Of a stretch of 37,772 nt of DNA, positions 7,123-17,628 are shown one piece after another (the stretch's first letter is position 1; each line of letters starts with the position of its first letter). The stretch comes from an uncultured Oscillospiraceae bacterium (GTDB lineage Bacteria; Bacillota; Clostridia; Oscillospirales; Oscillospiraceae): NCBI GenBank assembly GCA_900763965.1, contig CAAFMG010000036.1, positions 1-37,772 of the forward strand. The letters run 5' to 3'. The position numbers and the translations under genes are program-made. The notes beneath the pieces are model-generated. The model did not search any database and was not told where the DNA came from. It worked only from the letters and a program-made list of their open reading frames with translations.

Positions 7123-7944
7123 TCAAATAGCCAGGATAGCATCTGTAGCGGCATCTACCGCCTGAGTGTCTACCGTTTCCATCTGGCCCTGGTCGAAGGC
7201 CTCTGCCACGGCAGGGTCGATGGGCTGCCGAGCCAGCACAGGCAGGTTCCACTGCTGCGCCACTTCATCCACCTTACTCTTGCCAAAGACCTCGATCTTC
7301 TTGCCGCAGTCAGGGCAGCGCAGATAGCTGTAGTTCTCTACAATCCCCAGAACAGGGATCTGCATCATCTGGGCCATCTTGACAGCTTTGCCAACGATCA
7401 TGGAAACCAGATCCTGGGGAGAGGTGACAATGATGATACCATCCACGGGAATGCTCTGGAACACCGTCAGAGGAACATCACCGGTTCCGGGAGGCATATC
7501 TACAAAGAGATAATCCACGTCTTCCCAGATAACATCCGTCCAGAACTGCTTGACTGCACCGGCAATCACCGGGCCGCGCCACACCACAGGGTCTGCCGGA
7601 TCATCCAGCAGCAGGTTGATGGACATGATCTGCATTCCCGTGCGGCTCAGGCCGGGGTACAGGCCGTCTTCATCCGCGCCTTGGCAGGCATTCACGCCGA
7701 AAGCCATGGGAATGGAGGGGCCGGTAATATCTGCATCCAGCACACCCACACGCTTGCCTTCCCGGGCCATGGCCACGGCCAGCAGAGAGGTGACGGTGGA
7801 TTTGCCAACACCGCCCTTACCGGAAACCACCGCAATGACCTTCCTGACAGATGCCTTGGGATTCAGCTTTTCCAGCAAGCTTTCCTTGTCCCGCTTACTG
7901 CAGGAACTGGAACAATGGGAACAATCCCCATTACAAGAACTCAT
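7123..7944 (-). CDS. mrp: Mrp/NBP35-type Fe-S cluster carrier ATPase
   Basis: A 273-residue P-loop ATPase of the Mrp/ApbC/Nbp35 family, which binds and transfers Fe-S clusters to apoproteins in the cytoplasm. The deviant Walker A is GKGGVGKST at 42-50, followed by DADITGPSIP and DMPPGTGD. A CPDCG pair (C210, C213) matches the bridging-cluster CxxC of the family. An N-terminal cysteine motif, C4-x3-C8-x2-C11-x3-C15, resembles the ferredoxin-like N-terminus of eukaryotic Nbp35 and is common in Clostridia homologues. It lacks the N-terminal MIP18 (DUF59) domain of Proteobacterial and Bacillus forms. A consensus promoter (7971-7999) and AAAGGAG ribosome site precede it. Confidence 0.95.
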   Translation of the reverse strand: MSSCNGDCSHCSSSCSKRDKESLLEKLNPKASVRKVIAVVSGKGGVGKSTVTSLLAVAMAREGKRVGVLDADITGPSIPMAFGVNACQGADEDGLYPGLSRTGMQIMSINLLLDDPADPVVWRGPVIAGAVKQFWTDVIWEDVDYLFVDMPPGTGDVPLTVFQSIPVDGIIIVTSPQDLVSMIVGKAVKMAQMMQIPVLGIVENYSYLRCPDCGKKIEVFGKSKVDEVAQQWNLPVLARQPIDPAVAEAFDQGQMETVDTQAVDAATDAILAI

Positions 7945-7970
7945 GTTTCTCGCTCCTTTGTTTTTTCTTC

Positions 7971-7999
7971 ATTATAGAATGGCTGACAGTCTGTGTCAA
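7971..7999 (-). promoter_or_regulatory. Consensus sigma-A promoter of mrp
   Basis: Minus strand TTGACA (7994-7999), exactly 17 bases, TATAAT (7971-7976): a full match to the consensus, 27 bases before the mrp start. Confidence 0.92.
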
Positions 8000-8021
8000 C
8001 CGTCCCGGGGCATTTTGTATC

Positions 8022-9887
8022 TCAACTGCTCTGGGCATTCTCCCATTGCTCCATGAGATCCAGAAGCACCGTTTCCGCCGCTTCCTTTTCTGCCAGCAGA
8101 CGAGTCAGCTCCTGGTAATCCGCAGCAGCCGCCTCAATTCCGGCATCCAATTCGGCAACGACTTTTTCCTGTTTTTCAATTTCCCGCTCCAGACGGCGAA
8201 TCAGTTTGTCCGTATCCTTAGTGCCGCCCTTGGGCTTCTCCTTTTTGGGTTTCGGTGCTTCCACCACAGCAGGCTTTGCCGCCTTTTCATGCTCCAGGAT
8301 AGAGCGGAACTTGGCATACCCGCAGGGGAAATCCCGGATCGTTCCATCTTCCAAAAGCCAAATACGCTCAGCAAACTTTTCAATAAAGTAGCGGTCATGG
8401 GAAACGAACAGCAGCACGCCTTCAAATTCCTCAATGGCTGCTTCCACCCATTCCCGGGAGGCAATGTCTCGATGGTTGGTAGGCTCGTCCAGGATCAGCA
8501 GATTAATTTTCTCATCCATGAGCATACACAGCCGCAGACGGCTCTGTTCGCCGCCGGACAGGTTCTTTACCTGCTTGAACACATCCTCACCCTGGAACAT
8601 AAACTGCCCCAGCCGATCCCGTGCGGTCTGCGGGGTGCAGTTTTTTTCGTAGAGCATGGTGTCGTACAGTGTACGCTCCGGGTGATCAAAATGGATGATC
8701 TGAGGCAGATATCCCCACTTGACCGTGGGGCCAAACTGGATCTTACCGCCGCAGTCCTCCTCACCCAGAAGGCAGCGGATGAAGGTGGATTTTCCGGTGC
8801 CGTTATCCCCTAGCAGGGCGATGCGCTCTCCGCCCTCCACATTCAGGTTCACATCGGAAAACAGGGTGCGCTTCCCAAAGGATTTGGACAGATTCTTCAG
8901 CTTGAATACCACATCACCGGAAAAATCCTTTTCCCCGAAGGAGGCTTTCATGGTGCGTTCCTTCTTGGGTTTTTCGGTTTTCCGGATTCGCTCCATACGG
9001 TGCTGGATGGACATGGCGCGGCGGTACAGGGTGCGGTTATTGATGCCCCAGCCCTTCATCCGCTCCACGGTGTAGCCCAGCTGTTTCAGCTTTGCCTGCT
9101 CCTGCTCGTACTGCTTCAGCTGCAAATCAAAGCGGGCCTGCTTTTCATCCATATAGTAGGAATAATTGCCGGAGTAAAACTCTGCGTGCCCCTCGCTGAT
9201 CTCAATGACCCGGTCGGCTACCTGGTCGATAAAGTAACGGTCATGGGAAATCGCCAGAACGGTTCCCTTAAAGGTATTGATGTAGCCCTCCAGCCATTCC
9301 ACGCTGTTCAGATCCAGGTGGTTGGTAGGCTCATCCAGCAGCAGGATATCGGTCTTTTCCAGCAGCAGACGGGCCAGGTTCATCCGGGTTTTTTCACCGC
9401 CGGATAGGCTGTCAAAGGGCTGCTGCCGCTGCTGCTGGGAAATACCCAGGCCATTGCAGATCTTATCCACCTCAACATCCATCTCATAGCCGCCGCCAGC
9501 CTGGAAGGCATTGGCCAGGCGGTCATATTCCCGAAGCAGCTCCTCTGTGGCACCGTTTGTCATGTCGCATTCCAGCAGCTCCATCTTTCTGCGGATCCGC
9601 ATCACATCGGCATAGGCAGACCGCAGCACATCCTCCACGGTAAAGCCATCCGGGAAGCGGGGGATCTGAGAGATCAGGCCCATTTTCTTGTTGGGATTGA
9701 CGTAAACCTCGCCGCTGTCATAGTCCATCTGCCCGGTGAGAATGTTGAACAGTGTGGTCTTTCCGCAGCCATTCCGGCCGAGAATGGCCACGCACTCCCC
9801 TTCTTGGATCTCAAACGTCAGGCCGTCCAGCAGATTCTCGCCGATAACAAAGAATTTTGTTAAGTTTTTTACTTGTATATCAACCAT
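8022..9887 (-). CDS. ABC-F family ATPase (EttA/Uup-type)
   Basis: A 621-residue soluble protein with two ABC ATPase domains and no membrane segments, hence ABC-F, the ribosome-associated class. Domain 1 has Walker A GRNGCGKT (37-44), signature LSGGE (161-165) and DEPTNHLD (185-192). The linker with the family's basic helical arm spans about 245-310. Domain 2 has GDNGTGKS (360-367), LSGGE (443-447) and DEPTNHRD (467-474). A lysine-rich stretch and a coiled coil (about 550-615) end the protein, as in Uup and related types. ABC-F proteins act at the ribosomal E site, either in translation control or antibiotic protection; the sequence does not decide which. It overlaps rnmV by 8 bases. The L-to-R change in the second NHLD motif is unusual. 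Confidence 0.93.
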   Translation of the reverse strand: MVDIQVKNLTKFFVIGENLLDGLTFEIQEGECVAILGRNGCGKTTLFNILTGQMDYDSGEVYVNPNKKMGLISQIPRFPDGFTVEDVLRSAYADVMRIRRKMELLECDMTNGATEELLREYDRLANAFQAGGGYEMDVEVDKICNGLGISQQQRQQPFDSLSGGEKTRMNLARLLLEKTDILLLDEPTNHLDLNSVEWLEGYINTFKGTVLAISHDRYFIDQVADRVIEISEGHAEFYSGNYSYYMDEKQARFDLQLKQYEQEQAKLKQLGYTVERMKGWGINNRTLYRRAMSIQHRMERIRKTEKPKKERTMKASFGEKDFSGDVVFKLKNLSKSFGKRTLFSDVNLNVEGGERIALLGDNGTGKSTFIRCLLGEEDCGGKIQFGPTVKWGYLPQIIHFDHPERTLYDTMLYEKNCTPQTARDRLGQFMFQGEDVFKQVKNLSGGEQSRLRLCMLMDEKINLLILDEPTNHRDIASREWVEAAIEEFEGVLLFVSHDRYFIEKFAERIWLLEDGTIRDFPCGYAKFRSILEHEKAAKPAVVEAPKPKKEKPKGGTKDTDKLIRRLEREIEKQEKVVAELDAGIEAAAADYQELTRLLAEKEAAETVLLDLMEQWENAQSS

Positions 9888-10482
9888 TTTCCCTCTCCAT
9901 GGTCTGCATGATTTGGGTCAGTTCTTCCAGACTGTACAATAAATTCAGTGCCTGGAGCATGGCATTGGGGCTCATGTGTTCCGGCAGATCCAGACGTTTC
10001 AGCAGCCGCAGCCGTTTTGCACTGGCATCCGGGCCGCCGGAAAGACCCAGGGTCATCAGATCCTGCTTGGTGATCTGGTGGGGCGCTGCCGCACCATCCT
10101 CCCCTTCTATGGTGGCTCCAGCCCTTCTCAGAGCTTCCAGAATGATTTCCGGAGTCATTCCTTCCACCCCCAGCTTGCCTTCCTTTCCCGGGGCTGCCTT
10201 CCGCTTTTCCTTGCCGGGAATATCCGGGATATAGGCGTGCTTCAAAAACTTCGCCGGAATGGCACTTTTGATATGATTGCGGATGACAAATCCTGCACCG
10301 TCGGAGTCTGTAAAAACGATCAGACCCCGGCTTTGTGCCACCTGGCGAAGAAGGGCCATTTGTTTCTTATCCTTGAAAATTCCGAACCCAGCGGTTTCCA
10401 AAATAGGGGCATCCACGATCTGACAGAGGGTGTTTTTGTCATAACGCCCCTCCACCACAATTGCTTCCCGGATCTTAACCAT
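9880..10482 (-). CDS. rnmV: Ribonuclease M5-like Toprim protein
   Basis: RNase M5 matures the 5S rRNA precursor in Firmicutes. The 200-residue product has an N-terminal Toprim domain with the catalytic glutamate in VVEGRYD (9-15) and the DxD motif in FTDSDG (57-62), then the family segment GKLGVEGMTPEIILEAL (about 102-118). A C-terminal DUF4093-like region (LMTLGL, RLRLLKRLDLP) is typical of RnmV. The active-site block differs slightly from the Bacillus form (EGKDD, TDPD), but order and spacing agree. It overlaps holA by 8 bases and the ABC-F gene by 8 bases, so translation is coupled. In many Firmicutes rnmV is next to ksgA, which is not adjacent here. Confidence 0.85.
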   Translation of the reverse strand: MVKIREAIVVEGRYDKNTLCQIVDAPILETAGFGIFKDKKQMALLRQVAQSRGLIVFTDSDGAGFVIRNHIKSAIPAKFLKHAYIPDIPGKEKRKAAPGKEGKLGVEGMTPEIILEALRRAGATIEGEDGAAAPHQITKQDLMTLGLSGGPDASAKRLRLLKRLDLPEHMSPNAMLQALNLLYSLEELTQIMQTMERENG

Positions 10483-11521
10483 TTCCAGCCTCCTGCGCCA
10501 GACGCAAAATCAGAAGCTCCAGCAGCCGCTCGCTGTCATCAAAGGAGGTCTTCATCTGATAGTCTGTTTCTAAAATCAGTTCTGCCGCCTTTCGGCAGAA
10601 CTCCGGTTGAAAACGGCGGGCCGCTTCCATGATCTTCCGGGCGGGATAATCCGGGATCCCGTAAAGCCGCTGCAAATGACCGGCGTTTTTTCCGTTGTCC
10701 ATCAGCGTGCGGGCCGCAGAGATCTTGCGGAACTGACCGCCCACTGCACCCAGAATGGCCAGTGGCTCCTGCTGCATTTTCAGCAGCTGCTGCAGCTTCA
10801 GCAGGGCCTGGGCATACCGCCCCTCCCCCAGCAAATCCGTCATCTGGAATACCACCGCATCCAGCACCGGCTCTGTCACTGCGTCAATATCCGCCTTACA
10901 GATATCCTCAGCCCCGGAGTAGGCGCAGATCTTATCAATTTCCCCGCCCAAAGCCGTCATGGTACCCCCGGTGATGTCGATCAGGTAGGCACACAGATCA
11001 GCGGAGATCCGTTTCTTTTGGGACGCAAAGTGTCTGGTGACCCAAGCGATCAGATCCCGCTGGTTCTGCTTGGCAAATTCCACCATGCTGCCATGACGAT
11101 CTGCGGCCTCCCACAGCTTTTTCAGCCGTTTGTCCGGCTTCCACGCCACGGTGAGATAGGTAAACACCACAGTACAGTAGTCAGGAATATCCGACAGGAT
11201 CTCCGCCATTTTGTTTCGATCCCCTTCGTTGAGCTTGAAAATGTCCACATCATCCACCTGGACAAAAGTAGACTCAGCCATCATCGGCAGATTCTCCACG
11301 GCATCTCCAAAACTCTGCATATCAAAGGTTTCCGAAGTCAGGCGATGAAAGTTAAAGGACTCTGTCAGTGGATCCAGCAGCAGTTTCTTCACCTGTGTCA
11401 GATAGTGATTCATCAGAAAGCTCTCTTCTCCGTAAAAAAAGTAGAGCCGCCCCAGCTCCTTCTGTTTCAGAGCCTGCTTCAAATCGGATAGGGCTGTCGA
11501 GCTGATTTCTTTTTTTGCCAT
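10475..11521 (-). CDS. holA: DNA polymerase III subunit delta
   Basis: The delta subunit is the part of the clamp-loader complex that opens the sliding clamp. The 348-residue length is normal. The N-terminal domain has the family pattern GRLYFFYGEESFLMNHYL (24-41), followed by the clamp-interaction region around SETFDMQSFGDAVENLPMM. The AAA+-like middle domain follows, then the C-terminal collar with DLLGEGRYAQALLKLQQLL and AVGGQFRKI. The start follows comEC by 4 bases, with an AGGAGGTG ribosome site overlapping the comEC stop region. The comEC-holA adjacency is common in Firmicutes and other bacteria. Confidence 0.92.
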   Translation of the reverse strand: MAKKEISSTALSDLKQALKQKELGRLYFFYGEESFLMNHYLTQVKKLLLDPLTESFNFHRLTSETFDMQSFGDAVENLPMMAESTFVQVDDVDIFKLNEGDRNKMAEILSDIPDYCTVVFTYLTVAWKPDKRLKKLWEAADRHGSMVEFAKQNQRDLIAWVTRHFASQKKRISADLCAYLIDITGGTMTALGGEIDKICAYSGAEDICKADIDAVTEPVLDAVVFQMTDLLGEGRYAQALLKLQQLLKMQQEPLAILGAVGGQFRKISAARTLMDNGKNAGHLQRLYGIPDYPARKIMEAARRFQPEFCRKAAELILETDYQMKTSFDDSERLLELLILRLAQEAGNG

Positions 11522-11525
11522 GGCT

Positions 11526-13748
11526 TCACCTCCTGATTACAATGGTTCCCTGTAGGTCTGTTCGATACACGGTGCAGCCCAGTGTCTCCAGACGCTGCAA
11601 GAGCTCTGGTGCCGGATGGCCGAATCGGTTGTTTTTCCCTGCGGAAATCAATATGACTTCCGGGGCAACGGCTTGCAGCAGCTCCAATGATGTGGAATCA
11701 GCAGCGCCATGATGGCCTGCCACCAGAATATCCACCTCCGGAAGCTCCCTGCTGCGAAGCAGCATCCGCTCACCAAAGGCTGAACGGTCACCAGTAATGA
11801 GTATATCACATTTTTCTGTGTCAAACAAGACACACAAACTGTTTTCGTTGTTCTGTCCGTTATAAATCGGGCCAAAAATCGACATAGCCCCAGTGCCGAA
11901 GGTCAGCTTCAGATCCTCCCAGACATACACCACTTGTCCCGTGGTTTTCAGTTGTGGCATCTCATTGGGAATATCCGGTAAAAATAGGTAACTGGAATCC
12001 ACCCGGGTCAGCAGATTTTGCAAAGCCCCGGCGTGATCCCGGTCATAGTGGGTCAGCACAACGCCGTCCAAACGGTAAATTCCCTGGCTGAGCAGGGTCT
12101 CGGCCACCATATCTGCTGTTTTGGTGTCGGAATTACCGCCGCAATCCACCAGGAAGGTCTTTCCCTGGGATTGGAGCAAAATGCTCTGCCCCTGTCCCAC
12201 ATCCAACATGGTGATACTGGTATGTGCCGTCAGCGGTGTCATCCAGGAAGCCAACAAAGCAGCGCAAAGCCCCAGCACGGCGCAGCAGCACAACATCCCC
12301 GGCTTCTTTTCCCGCTGGAAAAGAAGGATTCCCAGCAGAAAGTACAATAGCGCCAACCACACCACAATAAAATGGCTTTTGGTATAGACTGCTGCCAGAG
12401 GGATGGATGTCAAAAGCTTGGAAACTGCCAGGACATAACGGATGGGCCAGGACAAAATGAGCGCCAGGATCCCGGCCAATTTCCCGGAAACAAGGGACAA
12501 AAGGCACACGCCGATCAATCCGTTAAAGATCAGATTCACTACCCACAGGGTCAGCAGATTGGTAACAATGCTCACCAGGCTCACTGCGCCAAAGTAGTAT
12601 GCTGTCAGCGGTGTGGTCAGGCTCATGGCACTGACGGAAACCGCAATGCTCTGGTTTAGGAAAATCCTCCACTTTTTCGGAATCCTGCCAGGGATTTTTT
12701 TGTCCAGCCAACTGCTGATGGGCTCCCGGAACAGGAGGATTCCAGCCACGCAGCCAACGGATAGCTGTAAACTGACGGAGGTCACCGCCATAGGGTTGGC
12801 TGCCAGCATGACCAAGACAGAAAACGCCAGTGCTGTCGGCGGATCATATTCCCGATTGAACACCGTAGCCAGCATCATCAGCCAGACCATGATACAGGCC
12901 CGGGTGACCGATGGGGTGAATCCGGCTACAGCGGCAAAGAGCAGCAGCACCGGCATCCCCACTGCCGCTGTCAAAAACCGCCGCCGGAAGGTAAACATAC
13001 AGACAAGGGTGTACAAAATAGAAATGTGCAGACCGGAAACCGCAATTATATGGCGGATCCCGCTGACCTTAAAGGCCGTATCCGTTTCATAGTCCAGACC
13101 CCGTCCATCCCCCAGCAGCAGCGCCTTGGCAAAGGGAGCCGTATCCTCCGAAAACCGCTCCTCTAAAATGGTAAGGATCTTCTGACGAAGCATCGCCGGG
13201 AAGCACCATTTGGGAATGGATTTGGCAGGATGGCATTCTGCCTCTCCTCGGGCAGTTCCTGTCAGAAAAATCCCCTTTCCCTGAAAATAGGTGCTGTCCC
13301 CTGCTTCCTTTGGCACTGTGAACTTCAGACGAAAGGCCGCATCAAAACTGTCCCCGGGATTCAGAGTAGTATCTCCTGGGAGAAAGGTTCGGATACGGTA
13401 GGGCTTTCCATCCACTCTTGTCACCCCATCCACAGCCGAGCCGTATGCTGTTTCATAGCTGTGATCCAAGGCCGTCACCCGGAGCTGCACCACTGTATCA
13501 TCCAACGCCGAAACCGGCCGCAGATACAGGATATCAAATCCCAAAAACCAGTAGATCCCAATGGTACATCCTGCCAGAATCCCCAAGGCAGGGAGAAGGC
13601 AGCGGCGGCTGTGAAACAAAAGCGCCAGCAGCACCAGCAAAACAGATGTAAGCAAACCCTCCAGAGGGATCCAAAGCTTGCCCATTCCATAGGCGTACAA
13701 GCCGCAGGCCGCAGTGAAGCCCAGGGTAAACCACATAAGCTTTCGCAT
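11526..13748 (-). CDS. comEC: ComEC/Rec2 DNA-uptake channel
   Basis: A 740-residue polytopic membrane protein that forms the inner-membrane channel for single-stranded DNA uptake. Two or three N-terminal membrane helices precede an OB-fold-like extracellular domain (about 80-175). Next is the Competence domain with the family signature HIIAVSGLHIS (233-243) and around eight further helices (about 245-500). A C-terminal metallo-beta-lactamase-like domain completes it, with DVGQG (516-520), THYDRDH (566-572), ITGD (651-654) and GHHG (678-681). Metal ligands look intact, so the nuclease-like domain may be active. It starts about 20 bases after the alaS terminator hairpin, with a GGGGGAG ribosome site and little room for a separate promoter. 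No other competence genes are in the window. Confidence 0.95.
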   Translation of the reverse strand: MRKLMWFTLGFTAACGLYAYGMGKLWIPLEGLLTSVLLVLLALLFHSRRCLLPALGILAGCTIGIYWFLGFDILYLRPVSALDDTVVQLRVTALDHSYETAYGSAVDGVTRVDGKPYRIRTFLPGDTTLNPGDSFDAAFRLKFTVPKEAGDSTYFQGKGIFLTGTARGEAECHPAKSIPKWCFPAMLRQKILTILEERFSEDTAPFAKALLLGDGRGLDYETDTAFKVSGIRHIIAVSGLHISILYTLVCMFTFRRRFLTAAVGMPVLLLFAAVAGFTPSVTRACIMVWLMMLATVFNREYDPPTALAFSVLVMLAANPMAVTSVSLQLSVGCVAGILLFREPISSWLDKKIPGRIPKKWRIFLNQSIAVSVSAMSLTTPLTAYYFGAVSLVSIVTNLLTLWVVNLIFNGLIGVCLLSLVSGKLAGILALILSWPIRYVLAVSKLLTSIPLAAVYTKSHFIVVWLALLYFLLGILLFQREKKPGMLCCCAVLGLCAALLASWMTPLTAHTSITMLDVGQGQSILLQSQGKTFLVDCGGNSDTKTADMVAETLLSQGIYRLDGVVLTHYDRDHAGALQNLLTRVDSSYLFLPDIPNEMPQLKTTGQVVYVWEDLKLTFGTGAMSIFGPIYNGQNNENSLCVLFDTEKCDILITGDRSAFGERMLLRSRELPEVDILVAGHHGAADSTSLELLQAVAPEVILISAGKNNRFGHPAPELLQRLETLGCTVYRTDLQGTIVIRR

Positions 13749-13767
13749 CGTTCTCCCCCTTCCCTTT

Positions 13768-13800
13768 GAAAAATGGGCGCCGCCTTTTCGGCAGCGCCCA
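13768..13800 (-). terminator. Intrinsic terminator between alaS and comEC
   Basis: 10-bp stem, GGGCGCTGCC with GGCGGCGCCC (one G-U pair; 13775-13784 with 13790-13799), 5-base loop, followed on the minus strand by ATTTTTC. Only about 20 bases separate it from the comEC start. Confidence 0.88.
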
Positions 13801-13806
13801 AAAGTA

Positions 13807-16446
<2,640 letters not shown>

Positions 16447-16476
16447 GGGAATTACCTCCAAAATAAATTACAATAG

Positions 16477-16707
16477 CAAAAAATAAACCCCGCCCCTAAA
16501 AGCTAGGGGCGAGGATAATTGACTCGCGGTACCACCCTAATTCGCCCCCCAGGGGCATCTTAGACACTCTGTAACGGGAGCACCCGTCCCGGTCATCCCG
16601 GGCAACGCTGGAAATGGCTTGCAGGCACTGTCATCAAGGGCTCACACCGCTCCCCTCTCGCTGAAGATGGGTCACCTGCTTGGTTTCCGCATAGTTTTTG
16701 CATATCT
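16477..16707 (-). ncRNA. T-box riboswitch leader of alaS
   Basis: The minus strand contains the T-box core AGGGTGGTACCGCG (16525-16538), nearly the family consensus. It is followed by a terminator hairpin (16491-16498 with 16504-16511) and a T-rich tail read as TTTATTTTTTG. Upstream is a Stem I-like region with GAGAGGGGAGCGGTG and a region rich in short stems. Uncharged tRNA-Ala should stabilise the antiterminator and allow alaS transcription. The specifier loop cannot be fixed by eye; a GCC followed by A near 16614-16617 (minus strand) is a candidate alanine codon. Together with the promoter it fills the stretch between alaS and the DUF2500 gene. Confidence 0.93.
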
Positions 16708-16713
16708 CTTAAT

Positions 16714-16741
16714 ATTTTATCACAAACGAGAAAAATGTCAA
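16714..16741 (-). promoter_or_regulatory. Promoter of the T-box-alaS transcript
   Basis: Minus strand TTGACA (16736-16741), 16-base spacer, TAAAAT (16714-16719). Transcription would begin near 16707, at the start of the T-box leader. Confidence 0.8.
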
Positions 16742-16783
16742 TGGGTTATCCTTGAAAAAATGGCTTTTCCTTGTGTCACTCCA

Positions 16784-17161
16784 TTACATACGCTCAAATC
16801 CCAAGAATCGCGTTCCCTGAAATGTGAGCTTTCCTTTATCGCCCTCTACCAGCAGACCGTAGGCGCTTCCTTCCACACAAAACTCCATCCGATCTCCGCT
16901 TTCCACCTGGAAGGTCGCATAATAGGTGGTATGGGTATGGTGGAAATCATTGGCTCCATTCTGATGACGGGTCACATTGGTTCGCTTTGCCACCACCGTT
17001 ACCGGAACGGTCAGTCTGGGAGAGTGGTTATTCTTGTTCCACTGCCGGATATTCTGGATGATGGTCACCAGAATGAGGCCAAAAATCAGGATAAAAGCAA
17101 CGCTAAACAGAATACTGAAAAGATCAAATCCCATACCAAATCCTCTCATAGCAAATCCCAT
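16784..17161 (-). CDS. DUF2500 family membrane-anchored protein
   Basis: A 125-residue protein with one N-terminal membrane helix (about residues 13-35) after a short glycine/methionine-rich start. A compact beta-rich domain follows, carrying the DUF2500 pattern: VTVVAKRTNVTRH, TTYYATFQVESGDRMEF, YGLLVEGDKGKLTFQGTRFLGFER. Function is unknown for this family. The start at 17161 has GGGAG upstream; an in-frame ATG 25 codons earlier would overlap the promoter. It is a monocistronic unit with its own promoter (17193-17221). Confidence 0.85.
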   Translation of the reverse strand: MGFAMRGFGMGFDLFSILFSVAFILIFGLILVTIIQNIRQWNKNNHSPRLTVPVTVVAKRTNVTRHQNGANDFHHTHTTYYATFQVESGDRMEFCVEGSAYGLLVEGDKGKLTFQGTRFLGFERM

Positions 17162-17192
17162 ATATCTCCCTCTTTTCTTAAAATCTATCTTA

Positions 17193-17221
17193 ATTGTACC
17201 AGGCAGGGTATGTTTTGTCAA
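17193..17221 (-). promoter_or_regulatory. Sigma-A-type promoter of the DUF2500 gene
   Basis: Minus strand TTGACA (17216-17221), 17-base spacer, TACAAT (17193-17198) with TGG in front, an extended -10. It is 32 bases before the start codon. Confidence 0.85.
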
Positions 17222-17254
17222 TTTAAGACTTTTCAAAGAATCGCAAGTCCCCTA

Positions 17255-17521
17255 TCAGATATGCGCCTCCAGCCAGTCCTTCATGGCCTGTCGGCCTTCC
17301 TCGGTCATAGGGAAATCCTGCCGGTCTTCCATTTCACTTTTTTCGTAGCAGTAGGGGCCGTGCCAGTATTCGGCACAAATACTGCTCTGGGCAAAGTCTA
17401 CTTCCTTTGGCGTAGCCATGACCACCTTTGGGGCCGCCCGGAAGCGGAACAGCCCCCAGGAGCCGGTAAAGATATTGTTCATGGCAAAGGTATGCAGGGT
17501 GGGAATAAACAGTTCCGGCAT
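17255..17521 (-). CDS. Conserved small protein, function unknown
   Basis: An 88-residue soluble protein that I cannot assign to a named family; similar proteins beginning MPELFIPTL seem familiar from gut Clostridia. It is aromatic-rich (several Trp, Phe and Tyr) with SWGLFRFR, a KVVMATPKEVD segment, YWHGPYCYE and an acidic helical C-terminus ending DWLEAHI. No signal peptide or membrane helix is visible. The start at 17521 is chosen because AGAGGAGA lies 6-7 bases upstream; the ATG six codons earlier has no ribosome site. It has its own promoter, back to back with that of the DMT transporter. Confidence 0.75.
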   Translation of the reverse strand: MPELFIPTLHTFAMNNIFTGSWGLFRFRAAPKVVMATPKEVDFAQSSICAEYWHGPYCYEKSEMEDRQDFPMTEEGRQAMKDWLEAHI

Positions 17522-17550
17522 GATTGTCTCCTCTTTCATGGTTTTTCTGT

Positions 17551-17578
17551 ATTATATCACATTCCCCGGAAAGCGCAA
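17551..17578 (-). promoter_or_regulatory. Promoter of the 88-aa gene
   Basis: Minus strand TTGCGC (17573-17578), 16-base spacer, perfect TATAAT (17551-17556). It is adjacent to the opposing promoter at 17582-17610. Confidence 0.75.
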
Positions 17579-17581
17579 TGC

Positions 17582-17610
17582 TTGCTTTTTACACCGGGAT
17601 ATGCTATAGT
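17582..17610 (+). promoter_or_regulatory. Promoter of the DMT transporter gene
   Basis: TTGCTT (17582-17587), 17-base spacer, TATAGT (17605-17610). The start codon at 17629 would be only about 12 bases into the transcript, and the ribosome site (CGGTGAT) is weak. Confidence 0.65.
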
Positions 17611-17628
17611 GTCGAGCGGTGATGCAAA

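Noticed and set aside
16477..16707. Short open frame running through the region upstream of alaS
   Set aside because: The T-box core, terminator and promoter account for the sequence.
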